Below, piece after piece: positions 42,568 to 52,192 of a DNA stretch of 64,000 nucleotides. The notes below the pieces were generated by a model. The model ran no database searches. It saw only the letters and a list, made by a program, of their open reading frames with translations, and had not been told where the DNA came from. The translations under genes were made by a program, and so were the position numbers. The DNA comes from Hahella chejuensis KCTC 2396 (GTDB lineage Bacteria; Pseudomonadota; Gammaproteobacteria; Pseudomonadales; Oleiphilaceae), in contig NC_007645.1 in assembly GCF_000012985.1 (NCBI RefSeq), forward strand, positions 1,116,001 to 1,180,000, in the 5' to 3' direction. Each line of letters starts with the position of its first letter. Within the stretch, counting starts at the first letter, position 1.

Positions 42568-44418
42568 TTACAGATTTTTGAACTGACGAGCCTTGAAGCT
42601 CTCGTAACGGCGGCGGGCCTCCTCGACCTGCGGACGTTCGGATACTTCTGCGACCGCCACGTCCCACCAGGCCCCGCCGTCTTCAGTGACTTTCAGGGGA
42701 TCGGTGTCGATGGCGATCAGATAACTGATGTCGGAAGCCTTGGCGCGCTCCAGGGCGGCTTCCAGCTCCTTGATATTACGCACGCTTTCCGACTTGGCGC
42801 CCAACGCAGCGCCGTGGGCGGCGAAGTCGATTTTGGGCGCCCCGCCGTCAGCGGTGAGGCAATCGTCCAGCAGATTATTGAAACCGGGACCGCCGCAGGC
42901 TTGTTGCAGACGATGAATACAGCCGAAACCGCGGTTATCCAGCACCACGATGATGATTTTCTGCCCCAACATGACCGAGGTGGCGATTTCGGAGTTGAGC
43001 ATCAGATAAGAGCCGTCGCCGACCATGACGAACACATCGGAATCCGGCTTCGCCATTTTGGCGCCGACGCCTCCCGCCAGCTCATAACCCATGCAGGAAT
43101 AGCCGTACTCCAAGTGATAGCCTCTGTCATAGCGGGTGCGCCAGAGCTTTTGCAGATCTCCCGGCAGACCGCCGGCGGCGCAAACTACAATGTCTTTTTC
43201 CCCGGCGGCGCGATTGACCGCGCCGACCACTTCTGCATCGGTGGGCAGGTCGGCCTGATGGTCGGCGGTGGCGTTGTCCACGGTTTTATGCCACTGCGCG
43301 CGTAAGCGTTCGGCCTTTTCAATCCACTCTCCGTCGGGGCGCCAGTCGCCCAGAGCATCCTGCAATTGCGCCAGCGTCAGTCTGGCGTCCCCCACCAGGG
43401 GTTGTCCCTTGTGTTTGATCGCGTCGAAAGAGGCGACGTTGATGCTCAACAACTTGGCGTGGGGATCAATGATCGCGCGGGAGCCGGAGGCGAAATCGCC
43501 CAGGCGCGTGCCGACGGCGATGATCAGGTCCGCCTCCGCAGCGAGCGCATTGGTGGAAGCGGCGCCGGTGACGCCCAGCGAACCGATGTTTTGACGATGA
43601 TCCCAGGGCAGGGCGCCTTTACCTGCCTGAGTTTCTCCGACTGGCAGAGCATATGTCGAAGCCAGTCTGTCCAGCTCCGCCAGCGCGCCGGAGTAATGCA
43701 CGCCGCCGCCGGCCACCAGCAACGGCTTTTTCGAGGCTTTGATCATGGCGATGGCGTCAGCCAGCTCGGTGGCGTCCGGCGCCTGCCGACGCAGCCGATG
43801 GATTTTCTCCACAAAGAAACTTTCCGGATAGTCGAACGCCATGGTTTGCACATCCTGCGGCAGCGCCAGCGTCACCGGACCGCACTCGACGGGGTCCGTT
43901 AAGACACGCAAGGCCTGCGGCAGCGACGCCAGTAATTGCTCGGGACGAGTGATGCGATCGAAAAAGCGGCTCACCGGTTTAAAGCAGTCGTTGGAAGTCA
44001 GGGTGTAGTCGTGAAAGTTCTCCACCTGCTGCAACACCGGGTCGGGAATACGGGTGGCGAAGGTGTCGCCGGGCAGGAACAGTACAGGAATGCGATTGAC
44101 GTGCGCCACGGCGGCGGCGGTCACCATATTCACCGAACCGGGACCGGCGGAGGCGGTGCAGGCCATCATCTGACGGCGGTTCTGGGTTTTTGCGTAGGCG
44201 ATCGCGGCGTGGGCCATGCCCTGTTCATTGTGGGCGCGATAGGTGGGAAGCGCGTCGCGCACATGATGCAGCGCTTCGCCCAGACCGGCGACATTGCCGT
44301 GGCCGAAGATGGCCCACATCCCTGCGAACAGCGGCTTGATCTCGCCATCCACGTCCACCTTTTGCGCGATCATATATTTGATCACCGCCTGCGCCATGGT
44401 CAGTCTTATTGTTTTCAT
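42568..44418 (-). CDS. iolD: 3D-(3,5/4)-trihydroxycyclohexane-1,2-dione acylhydrolase
   Basis: A 616-residue thiamine diphosphate-dependent hydrolase that opens the inositol ring to 5-deoxy-glucuronate. The N-terminal TPP domain has FAGMWAIFGHGNVAGLGEAL and the active-site region AYAKTQNRRQMMACTASAGP; the middle domain (about 210-350) binds cofactor; the C-terminal domain has the TPP motif MVGDGSYLMLNSEIATSVML and ending in IVVLDNRGFGCI. The start is ATG at 44418, though the ribosome-binding site is weak. A 16-bp perfect palindrome at 44446-44461 and a dispersed repeat lie upstream, separating it from iolC, so it may have its own promoter. Confidence 0.95.
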   Translation of the reverse strand: MKTIRLTMAQAVIKYMIAQKVDVDGEIKPLFAGMWAIFGHGNVAGLGEALHHVRDALPTYRAHNEQGMAHAAIAYAKTQNRRQMMACTASAGPGSVNMVTAAAVAHVNRIPVLFLPGDTFATRIPDPVLQQVENFHDYTLTSNDCFKPVSRFFDRITRPEQLLASLPQALRVLTDPVECGPVTLALPQDVQTMAFDYPESFFVEKIHRLRRQAPDATELADAIAMIKASKKPLLVAGGGVHYSGALAELDRLASTYALPVGETQAGKGALPWDHRQNIGSLGVTGAASTNALAAEADLIIAVGTRLGDFASGSRAIIDPHAKLLSINVASFDAIKHKGQPLVGDARLTLAQLQDALGDWRPDGEWIEKAERLRAQWHKTVDNATADHQADLPTDAEVVGAVNRAAGEKDIVVCAAGGLPGDLQKLWRTRYDRGYHLEYGYSCMGYELAGGVGAKMAKPDSDVFVMVGDGSYLMLNSEIATSVMLGQKIIIVVLDNRGFGCIHRLQQACGGPGFNNLLDDCLTADGGAPKIDFAAHGAALGAKSESVRNIKELEAALERAKASDISYLIAIDTDPLKVTEDGGAWWDVAVAEVSERPQVEEARRRYESFKARQFKNL

Positions 44419-44445
44419 TCGGCTTAGCCTCTCGTCTTTGCTGAT

Positions 44446-44461
44446 CCGGACCTTGGTCCGG
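44446..44461. promoter_or_regulatory. Perfect palindrome in the iolD upstream region
   Basis: CCGGACC-TT-GGTCCGG lies 28 bases before the iolD start codon. It is either a compact RNA hairpin or a regulator site. It is unrelated to the TGGAA-N6-TTCCA sites. Confidence 0.35.
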
Positions 44462-44500
44462 TCGCCTTCCCCATGTGTTTCACGCAGGGATGGCGGGCTG

Positions 44501-44650
44501 TTATTAACATGGCAATCATATTGGCATGTTGATAATCAGGCGTATGAATGCGCCTGCGCGGCGGTTAGCCGCGGGAGACAGGGTCTGACCTGTGCAGTTC
44601 CTGTCGTTGCAGACAAATAGAAGGAAGCGATTTGTCTGCCGGGTGAATAA
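44501..44650 (-). repeat. Multi-hairpin dispersed repeat, copy 3 (inverted)
   Basis: The same 150-bp unit as 23071-23220 in the opposite orientation, with more substitutions (the second hairpin is degraded: GGGTCTGACCTGTGCAGTTC in place of the perfect stem). It fills the gap between iolC and iolD. Confidence 0.8.
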
Positions 44651-44659
44651 GTAAATCGG

Positions 44660-46582
44660 TCAGGGCTGCAGGCTGTTGCGTTGCTTCCAGCAGGCGACCA
44701 GTTCCAGGTAATTGGCGGCGACCGCGTCGATCAGCGCCTGATCGTTGAATTCGCCGCGCAGCCACTTGCGGCTGGGGGCGCTGAAAATCGTGCGGCCCAC
44801 GGCGAAGCCTTTGCAGATATCGAAGCCGGCGCTGTCCATAAAACCTTTTTTCAGTTCCTCCGCCGGCGCGTCCAGACCCAGCATCACCACGCCGCGGCAA
44901 TGGGGCGAACGTTGCGCAATCAGGTCGCTGATGCGACGCCAGTTGGCGGGCGACTGCGGCGGCAGTTTCCACCAGTCCGGTTTGACGCCCAGATTGTAGA
45001 AGCGCGCCATGGCGTCGATATAAACATTGTCGGTGACGTCCTGGTCGCGGGGCGGAATCAGCTCCAGCAGCATTTCATGACCGGAATCGCAACAGGCTTT
45101 GTACAGTTCGCGCACCTGACGCTCCTGCGCCATGCGCAGGTCGATGCAGTCTTCCGGGTGGTAGAACACCAGACATTTGACGATATGCTCTTTGGGCCAG
45201 GTCTTCAGGCGCGCGCTGACGCTGCGGCCGCCTTCCAGTTCCAGGGGGCGGGAGCTGGGAAACTCCACCGGGCGACCAATCCACCAGCCGCGTCCGCTGA
45301 CGTCATTGAGCGCATCCTGTCCATAGGTGTCGTCGACCAGGACGCCGACCTGACTGTCGCCGATGCCTTTGGCGCCCAGCTCAGTGGCTTTTACCAGCAA
45401 GCGCTTTAGTTGTTTGATGCGGGACAGGTCGGCGCCTTCTTCTCTGGCCATATCGAACAACTGCTTGCGATGGTCGAAAGCCAGAATGCACAGGTCGCTC
45501 CACTGGGCGCTGTTGCGCTGGGTGGTGACCCGATGCAGATAATTCAGGCGCTCGTCCAGATCCGGGCGGGGAATGGATTGCGCCCGCGCCATATAGTCGT
45601 CCAGCTCTTCCGCACTGGGAATGGCGGGCGCGCAGCCGTGCCGGGACACCACCAGGGCGCCGCAGGCGTTAGCGTAAGCGCAGCAGCGTTCATAGGATTC
45701 GCCGTGCAGCCAGCCGCGCAGAAAACCGCTCATAAAGGCGTCGCCGGCGCCGAGTACATTGAGCACGTCTACACGTACGCCGGAGTGCGTCACGAAAGCG
45801 TCTGCACTGGCGGGAATGTCGCCGTCAAGCACGGTGCAGCCCTGAGCGCCCAGCTTCAGGACGATGGTCGCGCCGGTCAGCGCGCGAATCGCCTGCAGGG
45901 CGGTGATGGTGTCGGTGCTGCCGCCAGCGATGTGCACTTCCTCCTCGGTGCCCACAATCAAATCGAAGTGAGGCAGGATGCTTTGCAAATGCCGGGTGAC
46001 GCCTTCGCTGGAAATAAAGCGGGTTTCGCCGTCGCCGAGGCTGGTCAGGCCCCACAACACGGGGCGGTAGTCGATATCGAGAATCCGCTTGGCGCCGGCG
46101 GCTTTGGCATATTCCAGCGCCGTCATGCTGGTGCGGTAAGTCTGATCGGTGGAGAAATGAGTGCCGGTGATCAATAAAGCTTTGGAGGAACCGATAAATT
46201 CGGGGGTGAAATCACCGCTGTCCACCGCCATGTCGGCGCAGTCGTTGCGATAGAAAATCAAGGGAAACGTGTCTTTGTCCTTGATGCCGAGGAGCACCAG
46301 TCCGGTCAGGCGCTCTTTATCAGTGACCACATGACTGACGTCGACGCCGGCGCGGGCCAGTTCTTCGCGAACGAAGCGTCCCATGTGTTCGTCGCCGACC
46401 CGTGTCAGCATGGCGGATTTCAGGCCCAGGCGGGCGGTTCCATATGCGATGTTGCCGGAGGAGCCGCCAAGGTATTTGGCGAAGCTGCTCATGTCTTCCA
46501 GTCGGCTGCCGATTTGTTCGCCGTAAATGTCGACGGCGGCTCTGCCGAGGCAGATCAGGTCCAGAGTTTTGTCTGTACTCAT
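44660..46582 (-). CDS. iolC: 5-dehydro-2-deoxygluconokinase fused to a DUF2090 aldolase-like domain
   Basis: A 640-residue fusion. Residues about 8-330 are a PfkB-type kinase that phosphorylates 5-dehydro-2-deoxygluconate: DLICLGRAAVDIYGEQ, the GGSSGNIAYGTARLGLKSAM glycine region, and the catalytic GAGDAFMSGFLRG with its Asp. Residues about 340-640 are DUF2090, a class I-like aldolase barrel (LAFDHRKQLFDMA, KCLVFYHPEDCIDLRMAQER and GFAVGRTIF); its position suggests cleavage of the phosphorylated product, the IolJ step. The fusion is common in proteobacterial iol loci. I chose the ATG at 46582 after GGGAGAT; upstream in-frame codons read as untranslated leader. The gene lies between two copies of the dispersed repeat. 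Confidence 0.93.
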   Translation of the reverse strand: MSTDKTLDLICLGRAAVDIYGEQIGSRLEDMSSFAKYLGGSSGNIAYGTARLGLKSAMLTRVGDEHMGRFVREELARAGVDVSHVVTDKERLTGLVLLGIKDKDTFPLIFYRNDCADMAVDSGDFTPEFIGSSKALLITGTHFSTDQTYRTSMTALEYAKAAGAKRILDIDYRPVLWGLTSLGDGETRFISSEGVTRHLQSILPHFDLIVGTEEEVHIAGGSTDTITALQAIRALTGATIVLKLGAQGCTVLDGDIPASADAFVTHSGVRVDVLNVLGAGDAFMSGFLRGWLHGESYERCCAYANACGALVVSRHGCAPAIPSAEELDDYMARAQSIPRPDLDERLNYLHRVTTQRNSAQWSDLCILAFDHRKQLFDMAREEGADLSRIKQLKRLLVKATELGAKGIGDSQVGVLVDDTYGQDALNDVSGRGWWIGRPVEFPSSRPLELEGGRSVSARLKTWPKEHIVKCLVFYHPEDCIDLRMAQERQVRELYKACCDSGHEMLLELIPPRDQDVTDNVYIDAMARFYNLGVKPDWWKLPPQSPANWRRISDLIAQRSPHCRGVVMLGLDAPAEELKKGFMDSAGFDICKGFAVGRTIFSAPSRKWLRGEFNDQALIDAVAANYLELVACWKQRNSLQP

Positions 46583-46694
46583 ATTATTGTTTATCTCCCG
46601 TGGCCGGGAACTGCGGCTCCCATAACCATACATCGAATTCCCCCGGCCTGTCTCCGTGCTGACGCAGACATCGCCGACATTTCATTTTTCCAAA

Positions 46695-46723
46695 AGAATA
46701 GAATAAAAATTCTATAATGACAA
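46695..46723 (-). promoter_or_regulatory. Promoter of iolC with internal palindrome
   Basis: On the minus strand TTGTCA (46718-46723), 17 bp, TATTCT (46695-46700). The spacer and -10 box contain ATAGAAT-AAAA-ATTCTAT (46698-46715), a relative of the TGGAA-N6-TTCCA operator seen at 46877 and 48290. It lies about 110 bases before the iolC start codon. Confidence 0.5.
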
Positions 46724-46876
46724 TAGATGGAAAATACTTTCTTTTTATCAGAGTGAGTAGGCTGCAGCCCCTGGCGCAAGCGGCGCAAAACTTAAGCGAG
46801 GCGATCCCTGACGACATCGTGAAGAGGGACTTTTCTTATTGCTACAGGTGGAATAGCGGGGATTTCTAACGATCTG

Positions 46877-46892
46877 TGGAACAAATATTCCA
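46877..46892. promoter_or_regulatory. Inositol operator-like palindrome, upstream of iolC
   Basis: TGGAACAAATATTCCA. The same 16-bp pattern occurs at 48290-48305 in front of the ABC transporter. The region 46583-47013 otherwise holds no gene, only the iolC promoter and a repeat fragment. Confidence 0.55.
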
Positions 46893-46960
46893 ATAGCGGC
46901 GGTGATGGCGGCGGAGCGCTCTGGAGAGCCGCCGCGACCGAATTCGGAAATGAACAGGTC

Positions 46961-47016
46961 GCAGCCTCTGTCGTTGCAGACAACAAATAGAAGGAAGCTA
47001 TTTGTCTGCCGGATTA
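46961..47016 (-). repeat. Multi-hairpin dispersed repeat, copy 4 (partial)
   Basis: Only the first hairpin (GCAGACAA, an inserted CA pair, CAAATAG, AAGGAAG, CTATTTGTCTGC) and a scrap of the second remain. It starts at the stop codon of the IolI-like gene. Confidence 0.7.
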
Positions 47017-47853
47017 ACAGTGGGAGAGTGCGCTGCGAATGTACTCCATGCTCTCTTTCACGGCGCAGAGAGGGTCCGTGAGACTCCAGACCGCTTCGGA
47101 AAAAGGTTCGAAAGAGACCGGGCCGCGATACCCGGCGACCAGTAATTGCTGAAGTTGTTCGATATTTCCGAGTCGGTCGGCGGGGCCGACCAATACGCGG
47201 TCGCCGTCCAGCATGTCGCTAAAGCTGAGATTGGGATCTTCGATGCCGGAGATATGGACCAGCCCGGTGCGCAGGGGAAACAGTTGTTGTTCATTCGCGC
47301 CGCGATGATGAAAGGTATCATGGACCAGCTTGAAGCGGTCCGCCCCGCCAATGGCGTCAATGGCTTCCAGCGCTTCCTGTTTGAAACGCAGGGAGGAAAC
47401 AGGGAAACCGAGGGGCTCGACATAGCCCAGTAGTCCGTGCTTTTGCAAAATGATATTTAACGCCTGTAACGCTCGGCTAAGCTCTGCGCTTTTGCCTGCG
47501 TTCGGCTCTACCTGGGTTCCTTCGTTTAAAGGACACATCACCAGCGCTTTGGCGCCGCAGGCGGCGGCCAGGCGTGCGAGTAGCTCCGCCTGTGCGGCGC
47601 GTTCGTCATTCCAGATGTTGAAAGGATAGAGGGCGTTGACGCTAAGAACCTCAATGCCCATTTCCGCCGCCCTGGCTCCAACGGCTTTGGCCTGATTCAG
47701 ATCCGTGAGGCTGTTGTCGCCGATATCGTTGCGTAACTCAACCGCATTAAGGTTCAGCGAAGCGGCGGCGTCCAGCAGCGCCAGCGGTGTCAGGGAAGGG
47801 CATACCATGTGATTCAAAGCGAAACGAAGCAAGTCGGGAGAGGGGTGAGACAT
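47014..47853 (-). CDS. IolI-like TIM-barrel sugar isomerase/epimerase
   Basis: A 279-residue AP-endonuclease-2-fold protein. It begins LRFALNHMVCPSLTPLALLD and has AVELRNDIGDNSLTDL, GYVEPLGFPVSSLRFKQEAL with a metal-ligand Glu, FKLVHDTFHHRGANEQQLFP with Asp and two His, LVHISGIEDPNLSFSDM and the final VSFEPFSEAVW with another Glu. These are the metal ligands of the IolI/hydroxypyruvate isomerase group. In an iol locus the likely reaction is inosose isomerisation, but other sugar epimerases share this fold. It is divergent from the ABC transporter genes. Confidence 0.75.
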   Translation of the reverse strand: MSHPSPDLLRFALNHMVCPSLTPLALLDAAASLNLNAVELRNDIGDNSLTDLNQAKAVGARAAEMGIEVLSVNALYPFNIWNDERAAQAELLARLAAACGAKALVMCPLNEGTQVEPNAGKSAELSRALQALNIILQKHGLLGYVEPLGFPVSSLRFKQEALEAIDAIGGADRFKLVHDTFHHRGANEQQLFPLRTGLVHISGIEDPNLSFSDMLDGDRVLVGPADRLGNIEQLQQLLVAGYRGPVSFEPFSEAVWSLTDPLCAVKESMEYIRSALSHC

Positions 47854-48506
47854 AGTCGGTTTACCTTGTTGTTATCTCTGTGCGTCGTGGACGTCACGGT
47901 TATCGCATCTGTCGCCGTCATTGACGGCGGAAATGACGCATCGCTAATTGGCTGAGCGGCGCCCAAGATACGTGCGAAAAAATTAAATCGACTCTCGGTT
48001 TTGCGTCAATCAATCCCATCACTGCGCCATCAAATTACCTCAAAAAACATCATTTAGGGATGGAAGTCAGGGGGAATCCTGAGGTGATTACATCAACGAT
48101 TCAGCCAGGAAGATTTTGAAGGTTCAGAAGAAATCAGTTTCAGGCTCTTGATCGCTCCATATAAAACTCCAATGAAATAAATATTCCGTTTATATCGAGG
48201 CGGAGCGCCGGCTTTATATAACAAGGCCTGAGGGAAAACTCATGCAGTGGTGGAAAAAGGGTTGACAAATTTAGGCGGCAGGTGCAAATTGGAATATATG
48301 TTCCATCGTATGAATATCTGGAATAAAAATCTCGATATCAAGGATTCGGAACAACACTGAGGCGAAATAGCGGAATGGGGACTGCGGCCTTTGCGGACGC
48401 ACAGAAAATGACCACAATACGCGTTGCGCCGACGTGATTCAAACCGGAACCAACAATAAAAAAGTGAGTGCAACGGGTACTCGAAATCAAAGAGGATAAT
48501 TATAAG
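47854..48506. other. Divergent regulatory region of the inositol locus
   Basis: About 650 bases between the IolI-like gene and the transporter genes with no supported gene. It contains TTGACA at 48262-48267 with a poor -10 (CAAATT, 48285-48290), directly followed by the operator at 48290-48305. There is also an isolated half-site AATATTCCG near 48181-48189. Confidence 0.5.
48290..48305 (+). promoter_or_regulatory. Inositol operator-like palindrome, upstream of the ABC transporter
   Basis: TGGAATATATGTTCCA, with arms TGGAA and TTCCA in the same spacing as 46877-46892. It lies at the start of a possible transcript from TTGACA (48262), where a bound repressor would block initiation. Confidence 0.55.
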
Positions 48507-49436
48507 ATGAAAAAGTTAGCCCTGAGTGTCTTGGCGTCAGCCATGTTTGCCGGCTCCGTTGCGGCCGCTGATCTTAAAATTGGCGTATCCATGGCCGTAT
48601 TCGATGATAACTTCCTGACCGCTTTGCGTAACGGCATTGAAACCGCCGCTAAGGATAAGAGCGTAGATGTACAGATTGAGGACGGTAAGAACGAAGTCGG
48701 AACGCAACTCAATCAGATTCAGAATTTCATTGCGTCGGGCGTGGACGCCATCATCGTCAACCCTGTCGATACCGACGCCACCGTGTCCATAAGCAGCGAC
48801 GCGGAAGCCGCCGGCATTCCCCTCATTTATGTCAACCGTCAACCTATCAACGTTAACCAGCTTCCGGACAACCAGGCGTTTGTCGCTTCCAACGAGGAAG
48901 TGTCCGGCACCTTGCAGACGGAAGAAGTGTGTCGTCTGTTGGGCGGCAAAGGCAACGTGGTGGTCATGATGGGAGAACTTTCCAACCAGGCCGCTATCCA
49001 GCGCACCAAAGATATTCATGACGTGATCAAGCGCAAGGAGTGCTCCGGCATGAAAGTCGTCGCGGAGCAGACGGCGGAGTGGTCCCGCCTGAAAGGCAAC
49101 GACCTGATGACCAACTGGCTATCCGCCGGGCTGGAGTTCGACGCGGTCATCTCCAACAACGATGAAATGGCGATCGGCGCCATCCAGGCGCTGAAAGCGT
49201 CGGGGCGTAAGATGGACTCCGTCGTGGTCGCCGGCATTGACGCGACCCCTGACGCCTTGGCCGCCATGAAATCCGGCGATCTGGACGTCACGGTTTTCCA
49301 GAGCGCCAAAGGCCAGGGCGCGGGCGCGGTTGACGCCGCCGTTCGTCTCGCCAAAGGTGAAAATGTAGATCAAAAAGTCTGGGTGCCTTTTGAGCTGGTG
49401 ACGCCGGCCAATCTGGATAAATACCTGAGCAAGTAA
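48507..49436 (+). CDS. Sugar ABC transporter substrate-binding protein, inositol/rhizopine type
   Basis: A 309-residue periplasmic binding protein of the ribose/galactose group (PBP1-like). The signal peptide is residues 1-20 (MKKLALSVLASAMFAGSVAA). The mature protein has GVSMAVFDDNFLTALRNGIE, GVDAIIVNPVDTDATVSIS, NDEMAIGAIQALKASGRKMD and VAGIDATPDALAAMKSGDLD. It resembles inositol (IbpA-like) and rhizopine-binding proteins, and its position in the iol locus points to myo-inositol. I chose the ATG at 48507, after AGAGGATA; earlier in-frame codons would bury the signal peptide. Confidence 0.9.
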   Translation: MKKLALSVLASAMFAGSVAAADLKIGVSMAVFDDNFLTALRNGIETAAKDKSVDVQIEDGKNEVGTQLNQIQNFIASGVDAIIVNPVDTDATVSISSDAEAAGIPLIYVNRQPINVNQLPDNQAFVASNEEVSGTLQTEEVCRLLGGKGNVVVMMGELSNQAAIQRTKDIHDVIKRKECSGMKVVAEQTAEWSRLKGNDLMTNWLSAGLEFDAVISNNDEMAIGAIQALKASGRKMDSVVVAGIDATPDALAAMKSGDLDVTVFQSAKGQGAGAVDAAVRLAKGENVDQKVWVPFELVTPANLDKYLSK

Positions 49437-49475
49437 GACGAGTTTCCACCTTTGGCAATGCGGAGGGATTGCGTT

Positions 49476-51023
49476 ATGAGTAGCGCATCAGTAGTGGAGG
49501 CGGTGTCTGTGAACAGCGCAATTCCCCAAAATCGCAATTACGAATACGTGCTCGAAGTGGCCAATGTCCGCAAGGAGTTCCCCGGCGTGGTGGCTCTGGA
49601 CAATGTATCCCTCAGGATTCGTCCCGGGACGGTGCATGCGTTGATGGGGGAGAACGGGGCGGGCAAGTCGACCTTGATGAAGATCATCGCCGGCATTTAT
49701 CAGCCCGACAAAGGACAAGTGTTGCTGCGCGGCGAACCGGTGCGGCTGGAAAAGCCCCTCGACGCACAGGAAGCCGGCATCGCCATGATTCATCAGGAGC
49801 TGTTGCTGATGAATCCCATGACCGTGGCGGAAAATATCTGGATTCGCCGCGAACCTAAGGGGCGATTCGGACTGATTGATCATGACGAGATGCGTCGCCG
49901 CACTCAGGAATTGTTCGACCGCCTCAATATCAATCTCGATCCGGAAGCGGAAATCAGTGAGCTATCGGTGGCCAGCCGGCAGATGGTGGAAATCGCCAAA
50001 GCGGTGTCCTTCAACTCAGACGTGCTGATCATGGACGAACCAACGTCGGCGATCACCGAAACCGAAGTCGCCCACCTTTTTGACATTATTCGCGACCTGC
50101 GCGCCAAGGGCATTGGCATCGTTTACATCACGCACAAGATGAATGAGCTGTTCGAAATCGCCGATGAGTTTTCGGTGTTTCGCGATGGCCAGTACATCGG
50201 TACGCACCTGTCTTCCAACGTCACCCGCGACGACATCATTCGTATGATGGTGGGACGGGAGGTATCGCAGATGTTCCCGAAAGAAGAGGTGGCGCTGGGC
50301 GATGTGGTGCTGTCCGTGAAAAACCTGAGCCGGGAAGGCGTATTCCGTAACGTGTCCTTTGATGTGCGCGCTGGCGAGATTGTCGGGTTTGCCGGGCTGG
50401 TCGGCTCCGGTCGCTCCAACGTCGCCGAAGCCTTGTTCGGCGTCGCCCCCGCCGACGGTGGGGCGATTCAGATCAACGGCGAATTCGTGCAGATCAAATC
50501 TCCCAACGAAGCGATTCAGCATGGCATGGCGTTTCTCACGGAAGACCGTAAGGAGACGGGCTGCTTTCTGCCTTTAACCATTCAGGAAAACATTCAGTCG
50601 GCGGTGTTGCATCAAAACTTCGTCAAGAAAGGCTTCGTGGCGGAAGCGGAGCTGGCGAAAGAGGCGGTGGAGATCTGCAATAAGTTGCGGGTGAAAACGC
50701 CCGGCATGGACGAAGTGATCGAGAACCTGTCAGGGGGCAATCAGCAGAAGGTGCTGATCGGCCGCTGGCTGTTGACCCACCCGAAAATTCTGATTCTGGA
50801 TGAGCCTACGAGGGGCATCGATGTCGGCGCCAAAGCGGAAATACACAGCCTGATCACCCAGCTGGCCCACAAGGGCGTGGCGGTGGTGATGATTTCCTCT
50901 GAACTGCCGGAGATTCTCGGTATGAGCGATCGGGTCGTGGTTATGCATGAAGGGCGCGTCACCGGCATTCTGGACCGGGCGGAAGCGGATCAAGTGAAGA
51001 TTATGGATCTGGCGGCGCAGTAA
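49476..51023 (+). CDS. Sugar ABC transporter ATPase with two ABC domains
   Basis: A 515-residue tandem ATPase of the RbsA/MglA type. The first domain has Walker [10 protein letters not shown], signature-like [17 protein letters not shown] and Walker [13 protein letters not shown]; the second has a degenerate Walker [10 protein letters not shown], signature [17 protein letters not shown] and Walker [15 protein letters not shown]. Asymmetric sites of this kind are normal in the family. I chose the ATG at 49476 with CGGAGGG nine bases upstream; an in-frame TTG at 49452 is less likely. It lies 39 bp after the binding-protein gene and 32 bp before the permease gene. Confidence 0.93.
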   Translation: MSSASVVEAVSVNSAIPQNRNYEYVLEVANVRKEFPGVVALDNVSLRIRPGTVHALMGENGAGKSTLMKIIAGIYQPDKGQVLLRGEPVRLEKPLDAQEAGIAMIHQELLLMNPMTVAENIWIRREPKGRFGLIDHDEMRRRTQELFDRLNINLDPEAEISELSVASRQMVEIAKAVSFNSDVLIMDEPTSAITETEVAHLFDIIRDLRAKGIGIVYITHKMNELFEIADEFSVFRDGQYIGTHLSSNVTRDDIIRMMVGREVSQMFPKEEVALGDVVLSVKNLSREGVFRNVSFDVRAGEIVGFAGLVGSGRSNVAEALFGVAPADGGAIQINGEFVQIKSPNEAIQHGMAFLTEDRKETGCFLPLTIQENIQSAVLHQNFVKKGFVAEAELAKEAVEICNKLRVKTPGMDEVIENLSGGNQQKVLIGRWLLTHPKILILDEPTRGIDVGAKAEIHSLITQLAHKGVAVVMISSELPEILGMSDRVVVMHEGRVTGILDRAEADQVKIMDLAAQ

Positions 51024-51055
51024 ACCGTCAGTGACTAATATTGAGAGAGGTTGAA

Positions 51056-52105
51056 ATGGCAACGACAACAACGAGTGGTCCCATGTCGACGGATAACGGA
51101 CGCCTGACTCCCGCGTCAAAGAAACGCATGCCCCCTGAGCTGAGCATTTTGATGGTGCTTTTCGGCATCGCCGCTTTGTTTGAGGTGCTCGGCTGGTTCA
51201 TTGTCGGGCAGAGCTTTCTGGCCAACATGAGCCGTCTGCAGATTATTATTCTCCAGGTGTCGGTGATCGGCATCATCGCCGTCGGCGTCACCCAGGTTAT
51301 TATCACTGGCGGCATTGATCTGTCCTCCGGTTCGGTGGTGGCGATGACCGCCATGATCGCGGCGACCTTCGCCCAGGACAGCAACTGGCCCAAGATTATT
51401 TATCCCGCGCTGGTGGATATGCCGTTTGTCGTGCCGTTGGCGGCGGGACTGTTGATTGGCGCGCTGGCCGGCTTCATCAATGGCTGGCTGATCACCAAAA
51501 CCAAGATACCTCCTTTCATCGCCACTTTGGGCATGATGGTGTCCGCCCGCGGCATTGCGCGCTGGTATACCGACGGCAGCCCGGTTTCCGGTTTCACCGA
51601 AAGCTTCACCATGCTTGGCAGTGGTCTGGGACGCTGGGCGCCGGTAGTCGTGTTTCTTCTGGTGGCGGCGTTTTTCCATGTCATCATGCGCTACACCCGC
51701 TTCGGCAAGTTCACCTACGCAATCGGCGCCAACCCTCAGGCGGCGCGGGTTTCCGGCATCAATATCGATGCGCATCTGATCAAGGTCTATATGATCGCAG
51801 GCTTGTTGGCCGGACTGGCGGCGATGGTGGCGATCGCCCGCATCAAGACCGCACAGGCGGGCATGGGATTGATGTACGAACTGGACGCCATCGCGGCGGC
51901 GGTAATCGGCGGCGTGTCGCTGTCTGGCGGACGCGGCCGCATCACCGGCACGGTTATCGGAGCGTTGATTCTCGGCGTCATGCTGTCCGGCTTCACCTTC
52001 CTGCGAGTGGACGCCTACTACCAGGACATCATCAAAGGCGCGATTATCGTCTGCGCGGTGGTGGTGGATCAGCACCGGCAGAACAAGCGTAAGAAGACCA
52101 GCTGA
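51056..52105 (+). CDS. Sugar ABC transporter permease
   Basis: A 349-residue inner-membrane permease of the RbsC/MglC family with about ten helices. VGVTQVIITGGIDLSSGSVV, the segment GFINGWLITKTKIPPFIATL and the cytoplasmic YAIGANPQAARVSGINIDAH are hallmarks of this family; the last is the coupling helix region. It would import inositol with the adjacent binding protein and ATPase. I chose the ATG at 51056 after GAGAGG. The C-terminus is strongly basic (HRQNKRKKTS). A bidirectional terminator follows. Confidence 0.93.
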   Translation: MATTTTSGPMSTDNGRLTPASKKRMPPELSILMVLFGIAALFEVLGWFIVGQSFLANMSRLQIIILQVSVIGIIAVGVTQVIITGGIDLSSGSVVAMTAMIAATFAQDSNWPKIIYPALVDMPFVVPLAAGLLIGALAGFINGWLITKTKIPPFIATLGMMVSARGIARWYTDGSPVSGFTESFTMLGSGLGRWAPVVVFLLVAAFFHVIMRYTRFGKFTYAIGANPQAARVSGINIDAHLIKVYMIAGLLAGLAAMVAIARIKTAQAGMGLMYELDAIAAAVIGGVSLSGGRGRITGTVIGALILGVMLSGFTFLRVDAYYQDIIKGAIIVCAVVVDQHRQNKRKKTS

Positions 52106-52140
52106 CGCTGCGCTGCGATTCACGGTGACTCACCCAAAGA

Positions 52141-52174
52141 AAAAGCCCGGCGCGAATTGCGGTCGGGCTTTTTC
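52141..52174. terminator. Bidirectional terminator between the permease and lacI-type genes
   Basis: AAAAAGCCCG (52141-52150) and CGGGCTTTTT (52165-52174) form a 10-bp stem with A- and T-runs on both sides. It serves the convergent genes on either side. Confidence 0.8.
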
Positions 52175-52192
52175 TTATGGGGGCTGGCGAAC

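Noticed and set aside
51116-52123. Long minus-strand open frame opposite the permease gene
   Set aside because: His/Asp/Arg-rich low-information translation, shadow of the permease.
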